64,000 nt of DNA from Lactobacillus ultunensis DSM 16047. Its GTDB lineage: Bacteria; Bacillota; Bacilli; Lactobacillales; Lactobacillaceae. A model generated the notes under the pieces. It was not told the origin of the DNA. It searched no databases and saw only the letters and a program-made list of their open reading frames with translations. Every line of letters starts with the position of its first letter. The stretch's first letter is position 1. Positions 56,736 through 63,885 of the stretch are shown piece by piece. The stretch is taken from the NCBI RefSeq assembly GCF_001436305.1, contig NZ_AZFO01000004.1:42065-106064 (forward strand). The letters run 5' to 3'. Both the position numbers and the translations under genes were made by a program.

Positions 56736-57164
56736 TCATCCTTTCTTTTTCAACTGCTCGTTGATATGTTTAATGTCAAGCCATAAGCGGAAAAAGTATC
56801 CTCCGTAAGCGATGGCATACATGATAATAAAATTAAATATGGTGATAACGAGAGAATGCCATGTGTAGTTGAAATCGTTAAGTAATAAGCAAAATAAGAT
56901 CCAAGGGACAAAACAGATGAAGAAGTTAACTATAATTTGTTTTCTTAACGACCACTTATCGTTATCAAAAATCCAACTAGCCAAATTGAAGAAGATACCA
57001 ATTAAGAAAGAAGCTACTAGCCAAAAAAGAAAGGTCGTAAGTGGTAATTTGCCTGTTTTAATGCTTTGAATATTAAGTGATAGCATTGCTTCTACAGCAA
57101 TCCAGATCATACCGATACTAATACCAATTAGTCCACTGTGTAAGAGAGTTTTTAAACGTTTCAT
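56736..57164 (-). CDS. DUF3021 membrane protein
   Basis: A 142-residue protein with four membrane segments (about 10-30, 43-64, 78-98, 104-124), fitting DUF3021. Genes of this family usually follow a LytTR regulator gene, and the pair acts as a regulator with a membrane inhibitor or sensor in several Firmicutes (LytTR regulatory systems, family knowledge). Here the ATG overlaps the LytTR stop (ATGA), which supports the pairing. Confidence 0.82.
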   Translation of the reverse strand: MKRLKTLLHSGLIGISIGMIWIAVEAMLSLNIQSIKTGKLPLTTFLFWLVASFLIGIFFNLASWIFDNDKWSLRKQIIVNFFICFVPWILFCLLLNDFNYTWHSLVITIFNFIIMYAIAYGGYFFRLWLDIKHINEQLKKKG

Positions 57165-57595
57165 AAGCCTAGTTTCTCCTTTAAATTCTTTATTTTTCTG
57201 CGAGAGATTTGAACATCAATCTTATTCTCTAGAATTGCATCAATGTTGCCGTTTTCTAACATTTTTAGATGATCTAATTTACGATAATTAATAATGGCGC
57301 TTCTGGAAGCCATGATAAAATCGCCGGGTAAATTCTTCTCGATCTGATATAAGCGTCCCTTAAAGATATATTTATCGGATTGGGTATAAATTTGTGTTTT
57401 TTCATTTTCCACTTGAATTAAGAAAATATCATCATACTTGACTTGAAAGGCATCCCTATCCTGATAACACCAAAGGAAATCTTGTTTAGAATTTAACTCT
57501 TTGGTAATTTGTTCAATTTTGGTAGTCATCTTTTTTATCCAAAATTCAGCTTTTTCTTCGGTTAAATTTGAATCAATATTTAGCTTAACTTTCAT
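57161..57595 (-). CDS. LytTR-domain transcriptional regulator
   Basis: A 144-residue regulator with a short N-terminal region and a C-terminal LytTR DNA-binding domain (about 48-142: DIFLIQVENEKTQIYTQSDKYIFKGRLYQIEK, FIMASRSAIINYRKL, VQISRRKIKNLKEKL). No receiver domain, so it is not a classical response regulator. I chose ATG 57595 after GGAGGGA; the open frame extends to 57697 without a ribosome site. It heads the operon with DUF3021 and an ABC exporter. Confidence 0.88.
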   Translation of the reverse strand: MKVKLNIDSNLTEEKAEFWIKKMTTKIEQITKELNSKQDFLWCYQDRDAFQVKYDDIFLIQVENEKTQIYTQSDKYIFKGRLYQIEKNLPGDFIMASRSAIINYRKLDHLKMLENGNIDAILENKIDVQISRRKIKNLKEKLGL

Positions 57596-57654
57596 TAATT
57601 TCCCTCCTCGTTGTTTAACAGTATACATATTTATTATTACCAATCTAGCTAATT

Positions 57655-57684
57655 TCGGTAAACGGTAGTAATAGCTCGGTGAAT
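57655..57684 (-). promoter_or_regulatory. LytTR-type direct repeat operator
   Basis: On the minus strand ATTCACCGA and GTTTACCGA stand in tandem with 12 bases between (21-base period). LytTR regulators bind two 9-base direct repeats separated by 12-13 bases. A TATACT -10 box follows at 57619-57624 without a good -35, as expected for an activated promoter. It suggests autoactivation. Confidence 0.55.
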
Positions 57685-57710
57685 GGTTTATTTTCACTGT
57701 TTCAAGAGAA

Positions 57711-57749
57711 AAAGAGATTGATGCTCTCCAATTAAGGATGTATCAATCT
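57711..57749. repeat. Copy 1 of a duplicated 39-base hairpin element
   Basis: It starts AAAGAGATTGATGC and ends GTATCAATCT, with a 10-bp stem and conserved 16-base loop (TCTCCAATTAAGGAT). It matches 59363-59401 at 36 of 39 positions in the same orientation. It lies in a divergent intergenic region where a terminator would not be expected. Confidence 0.75.
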
Positions 57750-57807
57750 ATTTTGTTTAAAATATGTGAAGTTAAAATGGCTACAAATATTAAATGGTAA
57801 TTAGTGC

Positions 57808-57836
57808 TTGAAAAGAATATATGATAAAATTATTAT
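57808..57836 (+). promoter_or_regulatory. Promoter of the two-gene ABC cassette
   Basis: TTGAAA, 17-base spacer, TATTAT, about 38 bases ahead of the ATG at 57874. Confidence 0.55.
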
Positions 57837-57873
57837 AAGTTTAATTTAAAAATTTAAATAGAGGAAAAATAAG

Positions 57874-58617
57874 ATGCATTTCATATTAAAAGTCAAGGCC
57901 TTTATAAGATTCTATGCTGAATTGGCTTTTGATAATAAAATAAGCTTGATTTTTACACTTTTATTTCCAGCAGTTTATCAATTACTCAATTCTAATCAGA
58001 TTACCATTACTAATGAAAATGATTTTATACAAGCATGCATATCGATGAGTGCATATATCATTGTATCTACAGCTTTAAACGGTGTAACCATGTCTATCAT
58101 TTCAACTAGGAATAGTGGATATATAAAAGCATACTATTATGCTAGTGGTAGTAGATGGGCTATTTATTTAGCGAATCTATGTGTTCAATTAATTATAGTT
58201 TTATTGGAGAACTTAGTTTTTATAATATCGTTCATGATATTATATAAGTTCTTTTCTATTCATTTGTTAATAAATTTTGTTTTAATGACTGTAATTTCAT
58301 TTCCTTTTGTTGCATTAGGATTTAATATTTTATTTTTGCTCAAAACAAGAGCATCAAATATATCTATTTTAGCAACTGCACTTATCATAGGATTCTTGGC
58401 TTTATTTAGTGTTTCTACTGATATTGCTATACCTAATTTTCTAAAAGTCTTAATCGGAATTAATCCTTATGTATTTGTAAACTTTATTCTGCGTGAACTA
58501 TTACAGCCTAATTTTATCTTAGGTTTGAATGTAATACTCATTTGTATAATATTTGGCTTGCTTGGATTTGTTGGTTATCAATTTATGGATTTACAAAACA
58601 GGGGCATTAAACATTAA
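57874..58617 (+). CDS. ABC-2-like transporter permease
   Basis: A 247-residue membrane protein with six hydrophobic segments (about 27-45, 50-72, 96-122, 126-150, 160-180, 215-238). The size, N-terminal amphipathic helix (FILKVKAFIRFYAEL) and partner ATPase fit an ABC-2 exporter permease; sequence similarity to the permease at 55039 is low. GAGGAAAAAT precedes the ATG. It overlaps the ATPase start by one base. It is AT-richer than its neighbours. Confidence 0.75.
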   Translation: MHFILKVKAFIRFYAELAFDNKISLIFTLLFPAVYQLLNSNQITITNENDFIQACISMSAYIIVSTALNGVTMSIISTRNSGYIKAYYYASGSRWAIYLANLCVQLIIVLLENLVFIISFMILYKFFSIHLLINFVLMTVISFPFVALGFNILFLLKTRASNISILATALIIGFLALFSVSTDIAIPNFLKVLIGINPYVFVNFILRELLQPNFILGLNVILICIIFGLLGFVGYQFMDLQNRGIKH

Positions 58618-59330
58618 TGATTGAATTAAAAAAAGTAACAGTCAGTTACTCCAAAAATAAAATTTTTAAGAATTTTTCAGGGAAAATTTCGTGTAATAAT
58701 TTAATTGTCTTAATGGGAAAGAATGGTGTTGGGAAAAGTACTTTATTAGATATTATTAGTGGCTTAAAAAAGATTGATTCAGGATCTTTATATGGCATCC
58801 CGCCAACTAAGAAGATAATGTATATGTTTCAATCCACTCCTTTTTATTCAAATGTGAAAGTCAAACAAATGTTAAGGATGTATAAAACTTTTGGGAGAAT
58901 TACTAGTTTTGAAAAATATAAAATCTCAGAAATAAACGAATTCTTTGATAAAAATATTGAGCCATTACTAAATAAATCTTTGGGTGATTTATCTGGAGGT
59001 GAAACCAAACTAGTATTTACATATGCATCCGCGATGGTTCTTAAATCGTTATACTTATTTGATGAACCACTTTCTGGAGTTGATCCGGAGAATCGAATAA
59101 AAATTATCAACTTATTAGAAGATTTAGGGAGAAAAGTACCGATTATTATTACCGCCCATGAGATCTTACCATTTAAAGATATTGATTGTACTTTAAAGTA
59201 TTTATCGTCAAATAGATTTCTTTTTTCTGGTAGTTATGCTCAGTTAATTAAAAATTATGGTGCAACATCTGAAGAAGCATTTCTTAATTTAACTCAAGAA
59301 ATGCGGAAAGAAAATAAAAAGCATCAATAA
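58617..59330 (+). CDS. ABC transporter ATP-binding protein
   Basis: A 237-residue ABC ATPase with Walker A LMGKNGVGKSTLLD (about residue 32), signature LSGGETKLV (about 124), Walker B LYLFDEPLSGVDP (about 144) and ITAHEI as switch histidine. TAATGA overlap couples it to the permease. The pair forms a small exporter of unknown substrate, flanked by the two copies of the hairpin element. Confidence 0.87.
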   Translation: MIELKKVTVSYSKNKIFKNFSGKISCNNLIVLMGKNGVGKSTLLDIISGLKKIDSGSLYGIPPTKKIMYMFQSTPFYSNVKVKQMLRMYKTFGRITSFEKYKISEINEFFDKNIEPLLNKSLGDLSGGETKLVFTYASAMVLKSLYLFDEPLSGVDPENRIKIINLLEDLGRKVPIIITAHEILPFKDIDCTLKYLSSNRFLFSGSYAQLIKNYGATSEEAFLNLTQEMRKENKKHQ

Positions 59331-59362
59331 AAGTAATTGGATAAAACCATATGTTTAAAAAT

Positions 59363-59401
59363 AAAGAGATTGATACTCTCCAATTAGGGATGTGTCAATC
59401 T
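59363..59401. repeat. Copy 2 of the duplicated hairpin element, acting as terminator
   Basis: Same sequence as 57711-57749 with three substitutions; the two inside the stem keep pairing by wobble. It is followed by CTTTTATTA and preceded by AAA, so it can terminate both the ABC cassette and the convergent MFS gene. Confidence 0.78.
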
Positions 59402-59407
59402 CTTTTA

Positions 59408-60622
59408 TTATCTTAAGTATATTAAATAAAATACGGCTGTGAGTACCTCAGCTAAGCCTTGTAAGAGGATGGTAATACCGGCTCCAAAATGTTGGACGAT
59501 CAATCCACCTAGAAAAGAGCCAATAGGAATCATACAGTTAATAATACTGCTATTAATTGTTTCAATTCGGCCTAGTATATGGGGACTAAAGCTGCGTTGA
59601 ATTAATACTTCAAAGTTGATATTCATGATACTGATCCAAAAAGCGCTGCTTAAAACAAAAAATAGGATCAAAAATGGAAGGTAATTAGCTATTAAGACTT
59701 CAAGCATTACTGAAATTCCCGCAAGGAAAAGACAGATAGTTACCAACCTTGCCAGTTTACCTTCTTTAGCTGTAAAATGTGCCACTACCAAACTTCCTAA
59801 AAGCCCACCAATTGATGAAAATAATTCTAAACCACCGTAACTGATAGCGGACTTGTTTAAATAGTGACTAGCGAAGTAGGGCATCCCTACTGAAGAAATT
59901 CCATAAAACAAATTAGTCACTGCGAAAGGTAAGATTAAAAATAAGATCTTTTCTTCGTGTGCTAAAGTTTGCCCGCCCTTAATCAAGTCTTTTAAATAGT
60001 TACCAGTGAAATATTCTGATTTAGCCGTTAAAAATTCTTGAGGTATGTACAATCTTGCATAGAAAATTAAAGCAATTGCAAAAACTAAAGCACTAATAAT
60101 CACTGTGCTTTTTAGCGATAAATAAGTAATTAGTGCAGTGGCTAAGGCATCTAAGAATAAGTCCAGAGTTTGATAGGACATCTGAAAGATACCATTAACT
60201 TTAGCTAGTTTCTCTTTATTAATAATTGCTGGTAAAATTTTCTCTTCAGTTGGATAAATCAGGGTAGAGCCGATTGTCGAAAGTACATAAACTATTAGTA
60301 ACAATACAATAGTTATTACTGCTTGCTTTTGTGCAAATAAAAATACAGCTATAATACTTAAAATAATTTGTAATAACGAAACATAATTAAGCAACTTCTT
60401 AGTGTTAACGCGATCAATTAATGGTCCGAATAAGAAGGCTAGTATGTCAATCGTGGAATCAGCTATAAATACCAATGAAAGAATCAAAGGTGAGCGAAAG
60501 GTAACTTTGAAATACCAAAGAATTGCCATGTAGAAGAGTGAATCAGCAATATTAGTGGCAATTCTTCCAAATAATAAAACTCTTACAGTATTGTTTTCTT
60601 TTTGAATTAAGTCTTTTAACAT
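59408..60622 (-). CDS. MFS drug exporter, MefA-like
   Basis: A 404-residue major facilitator with 12 predicted membrane helices. The first helices (LLFGRIATNIADSLFYMAILWY, then LAFLFGPLIDRVNTKKLL as the A-like loop motif) resemble DHA3-type exporters such as macrolide efflux pumps. Substrate unknown. ATG 60622 follows GAGG at 9 bases. It has a long leader of about 215 bases with a peptide ORF and switching hairpins (separate entries), so expression probably depends on translation of the leader. Confidence 0.87.
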   Translation of the reverse strand: MLKDLIQKENNTVRVLLFGRIATNIADSLFYMAILWYFKVTFRSPLILSLVFIADSTIDILAFLFGPLIDRVNTKKLLNYVSLLQIILSIIAVFLFAQKQAVITIVLLLIVYVLSTIGSTLIYPTEEKILPAIINKEKLAKVNGIFQMSYQTLDLFLDALATALITYLSLKSTVIISALVFAIALIFYARLYIPQEFLTAKSEYFTGNYLKDLIKGGQTLAHEEKILFLILPFAVTNLFYGISSVGMPYFASHYLNKSAISYGGLELFSSIGGLLGSLVVAHFTAKEGKLARLVTICLFLAGISVMLEVLIANYLPFLILFFVLSSAFWISIMNINFEVLIQRSFSPHILGRIETINSSIINCMIPIGSFLGGLIVQHFGAGITILLQGLAEVLTAVFYLIYLR

Positions 60623-60662
60623 TTTCCCGTGCCTCTAAAAATACTTTTCTAAAAACTAGTAC

Positions 60663-60732
60663 TTCTGAAAGTCAGGGAAAAGTTACTAATTAAATATAGT
60701 TAACAAACCCCAAACTTTCAGAATTTGGGGTT
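60663..60732 (-). promoter_or_regulatory. Mutually exclusive hairpins in the MFS leader (attenuator candidate)
   Basis: Hairpin 1 in RNA: AACCCCAAA pairs with TTTGGGGTT (60724-60732 with 60706-60714), 9-base loop TTCTGAAAG, then TTTGTT. Hairpin 2: TTCTGAAAGT (60714-60723) pairs perfectly over 10 bases with ACTTTCAGAA (60663-60672), with inner pairs GGG/CCC and GTTAACTA/TAGTAAC. The loop and one stem base of hairpin 1 are the 5' arm of hairpin 2, so both cannot form as simple hairpins together. Hairpin 1's 5' arm is codons 27-29 of the leader peptide. Confidence 0.6.
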
Positions 60733-60810
60733 GAGCCTTAAGTAACGCTTAACAGTTAACAGAAAGAAGTTTAACTGCAAGCTTAAACCTAAGTTTTTAT
60801 GAATAAACAC
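60718..60810 (-). CDS. Leader peptide of the MFS exporter (30 codons)
   Basis: A GTG start at 60810, about 11 bases after AGGAG, opens 30 codons ending at TGA 60718-60720. The peptide is hydrophobic in the middle (LQLNFFLLTV) and ends KRYLRLNPKF, with the basic-x-basic pattern seen in drug-dependent stalling peptides. Its last codons form the 5' arm of hairpin 1. The context argues for a regulatory peptide. A competing ATG overlaps AGGAG and would give a 10-residue peptide (MNSKCLFIKT). Confidence 0.5.
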   Translation of the reverse strand: MFIHKNLGLSLQLNFFLLTVKRYLRLNPKF

Positions 60811-60844
60811 TTAGAATTCATCTCCTGTTTAAATAGTAGTCATT

Positions 60845-60853
60845 ATTATAGCA
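60845..60853 (-). promoter_or_regulatory. Extended -10 promoter of the MFS leader transcript
   Basis: Minus-strand TGC plus perfect TATAAT. Transcription would start near 60838, giving a leader of about 215 bases. Confidence 0.55.
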
Positions 60854-60928
60854 TAGATATTTAGCATGCTTTTTGTACATAAAACAAAGAATATTTCAAA
60901 AATTCAAAATTAAACTATTATAACAAGT

Positions 60929-60967
60929 TTGACAATTTAGTATTTTATTGTACGATTAATTTATAAT
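60929..60967 (+). promoter_or_regulatory. Promoter candidates of the MutS2-like gene
   Basis: A perfect TTGACA at 60929-60934 with TACGAT 16 bases later (60951-60956); a TATAAT at 60962-60967 is too far from that -35 but could act alone. The start would lie near 60963-60975. Confidence 0.4.
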
Positions 60968-60991
60968 TTTTTAAGAAGGAAATTTTGCCAT

Positions 60992-61045
60992 ATGATGAGT
61001 ACCGTATTTTAGTCTAGAGGGACTAATTTACTTGTTCCCTCTAGA
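60992..61045 (+). promoter_or_regulatory. Leader of the MutS2-like gene: 6-codon uORF and hairpin
   Basis: ATG ATG AGT ACC GTA TTT TAG (60992-61012) is preceded by AGAAGG. Right after its stop comes a perfect 10-bp hairpin, TCTAGAGGGA (61013-61022) with TCCCTCTAGA (61036-61045). No U-run follows, so it is not an intrinsic terminator. The uORF stop abuts the stem, so a ribosome there would melt it. Confidence 0.5.
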
Positions 61046-61093
61046 TGAAAAGTTAAAATATCAACTATTTATTCAGAGGATGAACAAACTTAA

Positions 61094-62956
61094 ATGAAAA
61101 AATTAAATAAAGACGAATTAGACTTTAACCGTGTAAAAGAGATAGTAGCTCATTATGCAACTACACCAGAAGCTAAGAGCGAGATTATGACGACAGCTCC
61201 CAAAATAAGTTATAATGCTGTCAAACTTTTGTTAGATGAGACACAAGAAATGTTAAATATTTTGAATCGAGATTTGCATGTTCCATTTGTTTCATCTGAT
61301 TCGCTTAAACCATTAATGTTGAAGGTTAAAAAAGGGTTGATACTAGATGCAGATGAGTTAGAAAAGATTGCGGATTTCATACGTGTTAATCGTTTGCTCA
61401 AACGTTTCTTACTTAAACAAGATGATGCACCAATCTTGAATAGTTATGCTGATGAACTTGATGTTTTAGATGATCTTGAGCAAAAGATCTATAGAACGAT
61501 CGAACGTGGACGAGTTTCTAATAATGCTGATCATGATTTGGCCAGACTTCGTGTTCAAGTTAATAAACTTAATGATCAAATTCAGTTAAGCTTACAGCAT
61601 TTTCTTCAAAGTAAGAAATATCAAAATCTTTTACAAGATAAGTTAATAATTGAAAAAGATGATCATTATACACTACCAGTTAAAGCCAGTTATCGTAATA
61701 CTTTTCCTGGTAAGGTTATCGATTCTTCAAATAATGGGAATACAGTCTTCATAGAGCCAAATAAAGTTGGTAATTTAGCTGATCATAAGAATCAAGTTCA
61801 GTCTTCGATAACCGCCATTGAAATGCCAATTTTAGGTATGTTAAGTGCGACAGTATTTGAAAAAATATCAGTTATCGAGAATAATTTGAAAGTTATTACT
61901 GAAATTGATGTGATCTTAGCCCGTGCTAAATATGCAAGGAATGTCAATGGAGTCAAGCCTGAATTAAATATAAGCAATCAACTTATTTTAAATGAAATGT
62001 GTCATCCCTTGTTGAAAAATCCTGTTCCGTTGTCTGTAAAAATAGGCAAACCACAAAGAGGATTATTAATAACAGGTCCAAATGCAGGTGGGAAGACAGT
62101 TACATTAAAAACAATTGGTCTGAGTATATTAATGACCGAGGTAGGCTTATTCTTACCAGCAAAGAGCTGTAATATTCCAATCTGTGGCCATGTTTTTTCA
62201 CTGATCGGTGATCAACAAGATATTGATAATTCACTATCAACTTTCTCAGGTGAAATGGTGAAGATCAGTCAGATTATTAAGTGTGCTAAGAAAAATAGTT
62301 TAATAGTTCTGGATGAGCTAGGAAGTGGCACGGATCCTAATGAGGGTGCTGCTTTGGCTATTGCTATCTTACAAGAATTACAGCTTCGCGGTTGCATCGT
62401 AATTGCAACGACACATTATAGTTCGATTAAGGATTATTCAATAAAAAATGATGCATTTGCTACCGCGTCAATGGATTTTGATATTGAGAATTTAAAGCCT
62501 ACATATCGTTTAATCATGAATCAAGCAGGTGAAAGTCGAGCTTTATGGATTGCTAAAAAAGCAGGTATGTCGAGCCAAGTTTTAAAAACAGCTAAAAATA
62601 TTCTAACTACTGGAAAGATACCGTTAAAAGTTAGTGATGTATCATTTAAAGCCAGAAAGATGCATAAAAAGCTAATTTTGCATAAGGGTGATGTTGTATT
62701 TGTAGGTGAATTAAATAAAGAAGCACTTTTTTATAAAAACTCTAAACTTGCCAATAAGATTATAGTTTTTGTTGATAAGAAATTTATTGAAGTATCAACG
62801 AAGAGGGTAAAATTAAGGCGGAAAGCTGTTGATTTGTATCCCGCTGGTTACAATCTTGATCTTCTATTTATCAAGGATTGGCAACAATACAAATTTAATA
62901 AAGATTTAGATCGCGGCTCAAAGAAAGCTTTTAAAAAGCTTAAGCAAGAAAAGTAG
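61094..62956 (+). CDS. MutS2-like ATPase without Smr domain
   Basis: A 620-residue MutS2-family protein. The core/clamp region (about 1-300) has the MutS2 pattern DFNRVKEIVAHYATTPEAKSE; the ATPase has Walker A LLITGPNAGGKTVTLKTIG (about residue 326), the DQQDIDNSLSTFSGEM motif, Walker B LIVLDELGSGTDPNEG and TTHYSSIK. After a KOW-like segment (LHKGDVVFVGELN) it ends in a short basic tail instead of the C-terminal Smr nuclease of full MutS2 (about 780 residues). MutS2 of Bacillus splits collided ribosomes. The gene is divergent from the MFS exporter. Confidence 0.85.
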   Translation: MKKLNKDELDFNRVKEIVAHYATTPEAKSEIMTTAPKISYNAVKLLLDETQEMLNILNRDLHVPFVSSDSLKPLMLKVKKGLILDADELEKIADFIRVNRLLKRFLLKQDDAPILNSYADELDVLDDLEQKIYRTIERGRVSNNADHDLARLRVQVNKLNDQIQLSLQHFLQSKKYQNLLQDKLIIEKDDHYTLPVKASYRNTFPGKVIDSSNNGNTVFIEPNKVGNLADHKNQVQSSITAIEMPILGMLSATVFEKISVIENNLKVITEIDVILARAKYARNVNGVKPELNISNQLILNEMCHPLLKNPVPLSVKIGKPQRGLLITGPNAGGKTVTLKTIGLSILMTEVGLFLPAKSCNIPICGHVFSLIGDQQDIDNSLSTFSGEMVKISQIIKCAKKNSLIVLDELGSGTDPNEGAALAIAILQELQLRGCIVIATTHYSSIKDYSIKNDAFATASMDFDIENLKPTYRLIMNQAGESRALWIAKKAGMSSQVLKTAKNILTTGKIPLKVSDVSFKARKMHKKLILHKGDVVFVGELNKEALFYKNSKLANKIIVFVDKKFIEVSTKRVKLRRKAVDLYPAGYNLDLLFIKDWQQYKFNKDLDRGSKKAFKKLKQEK

Positions 62957-63003
62957 TTAAAAAAGTATTGATATGATGCAAGCCTTAAAAAGGTTGAAAA
63001 AAG

Positions 63004-63048
63004 AATCCGATATCCATGTTTTAGAGACATGGTTATCGGATTTTTTAA
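63004..63048 (+). terminator. Terminator after the MutS2-like gene
   Basis: AATCCGATATCCATGT pairs with ACATGGTTATCGGATT (one mismatch), 7-base loop, six T. Confidence 0.87.
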
Positions 63049-63124
63049 ATACTATTGCAAACTAAATCTATGTTAGGTAAAATCTTAAATAATATTTTGA
63101 AAATTATGAAAGAAGGCGGATGAA

Positions 63125-63885
63125 ATGGAAGAAGAGACTTTTATTCTAGATTTTGATAACAATCATCATGCAGTACTTGAACCTAATTTTGAACAATTAC
63201 CTTATAAGTTTCATTCAAGATTGCTTTATGCATTTGTTCCCAAAGATGAGCTCGACAAATTTCTGAAAAAGTATCCTCATCAAACAATAGGGCATTTTAA
63301 GACCATTTCTTTTCAACCATCTGTTTATGAAGTAAATATTAATGATGAAAAGTTTACTTTATGTCAAGCTCCTATGGGAGCACCAGCGGCGGTGAAATTA
63401 TTAGATTGGTTGATAGATTATGGGGTTAAGCAAATCTTGGCCTTTGGTAATGCAGGCGCACTGAATGATTTACCAGAAAATTCGATGTTTGTACCAGTCA
63501 AAGCTATTAGGGATGAGGGGACATCCTTCCATTATATGAAGCCAGGAAAATTTGTCGACTTGAAATCAGATTTTTTGGACAAAATCGAAGGCATAATAGA
63601 CCAGCTAAATTATTCTTATGAGGAAATTGTTACTTGGACCACAGACGGTTTTTTAGGGAAACACCAAGGAAAGTTACACAATTTCGTCAGTTAGGAGCTT
63701 CGACAGTCGAAATGGAGTGCTCAGCACTTGGAGCATGTGCTCAATTTAGGAAAGTCGATTTTGCTCAAATCCTATTTACAGGGGATACATTAGCCAATAT
63801 GGATAATTATGATCGCCGCAATTGGGGAAGAAGTTCTTATAGTGTTGGCCTTGAGATAGGGGCAAAAATCTTGATTCAAGTGTAG
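63125..63885 (+). pseudogene. Nucleoside phosphorylase-family gene broken by a frameshift in a T run
   Basis: The first frame (63125-63694) begins MEEETFILDFD and has the PNP_UDP features APMGAPAAVKLLDWLIDYG and FGNAGALNDLP. At the T run 63649-63654 the frame needs one more T: the other frame continues GFFRETPRKVTQFRQLGAS, then VEMECSALGACAQFR (the nucleoside-binding VEMExxA motif) to the stop at 63885. Restored, it would be about 253 residues, the normal size for uridine or purine nucleoside phosphorylases. AAGGCGG precedes the ATG. Confidence 0.82.

Noticed and set aside
60775..60828. Short ORF MNSKCLFIKT as the leader peptide of the MFS gene
   Set aside because: Its ATG overlaps the AGGAG site directly, leaving no spacing; the GTG frame fits better and ends inside the hairpin.
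60622..60840. MFS leader as a known metabolite riboswitch
   Set aside because: No conserved core of the classes I know (yybP-ykoY, preQ1, guanidine, purine) is visible, and the peptide ORF explains the structure better.
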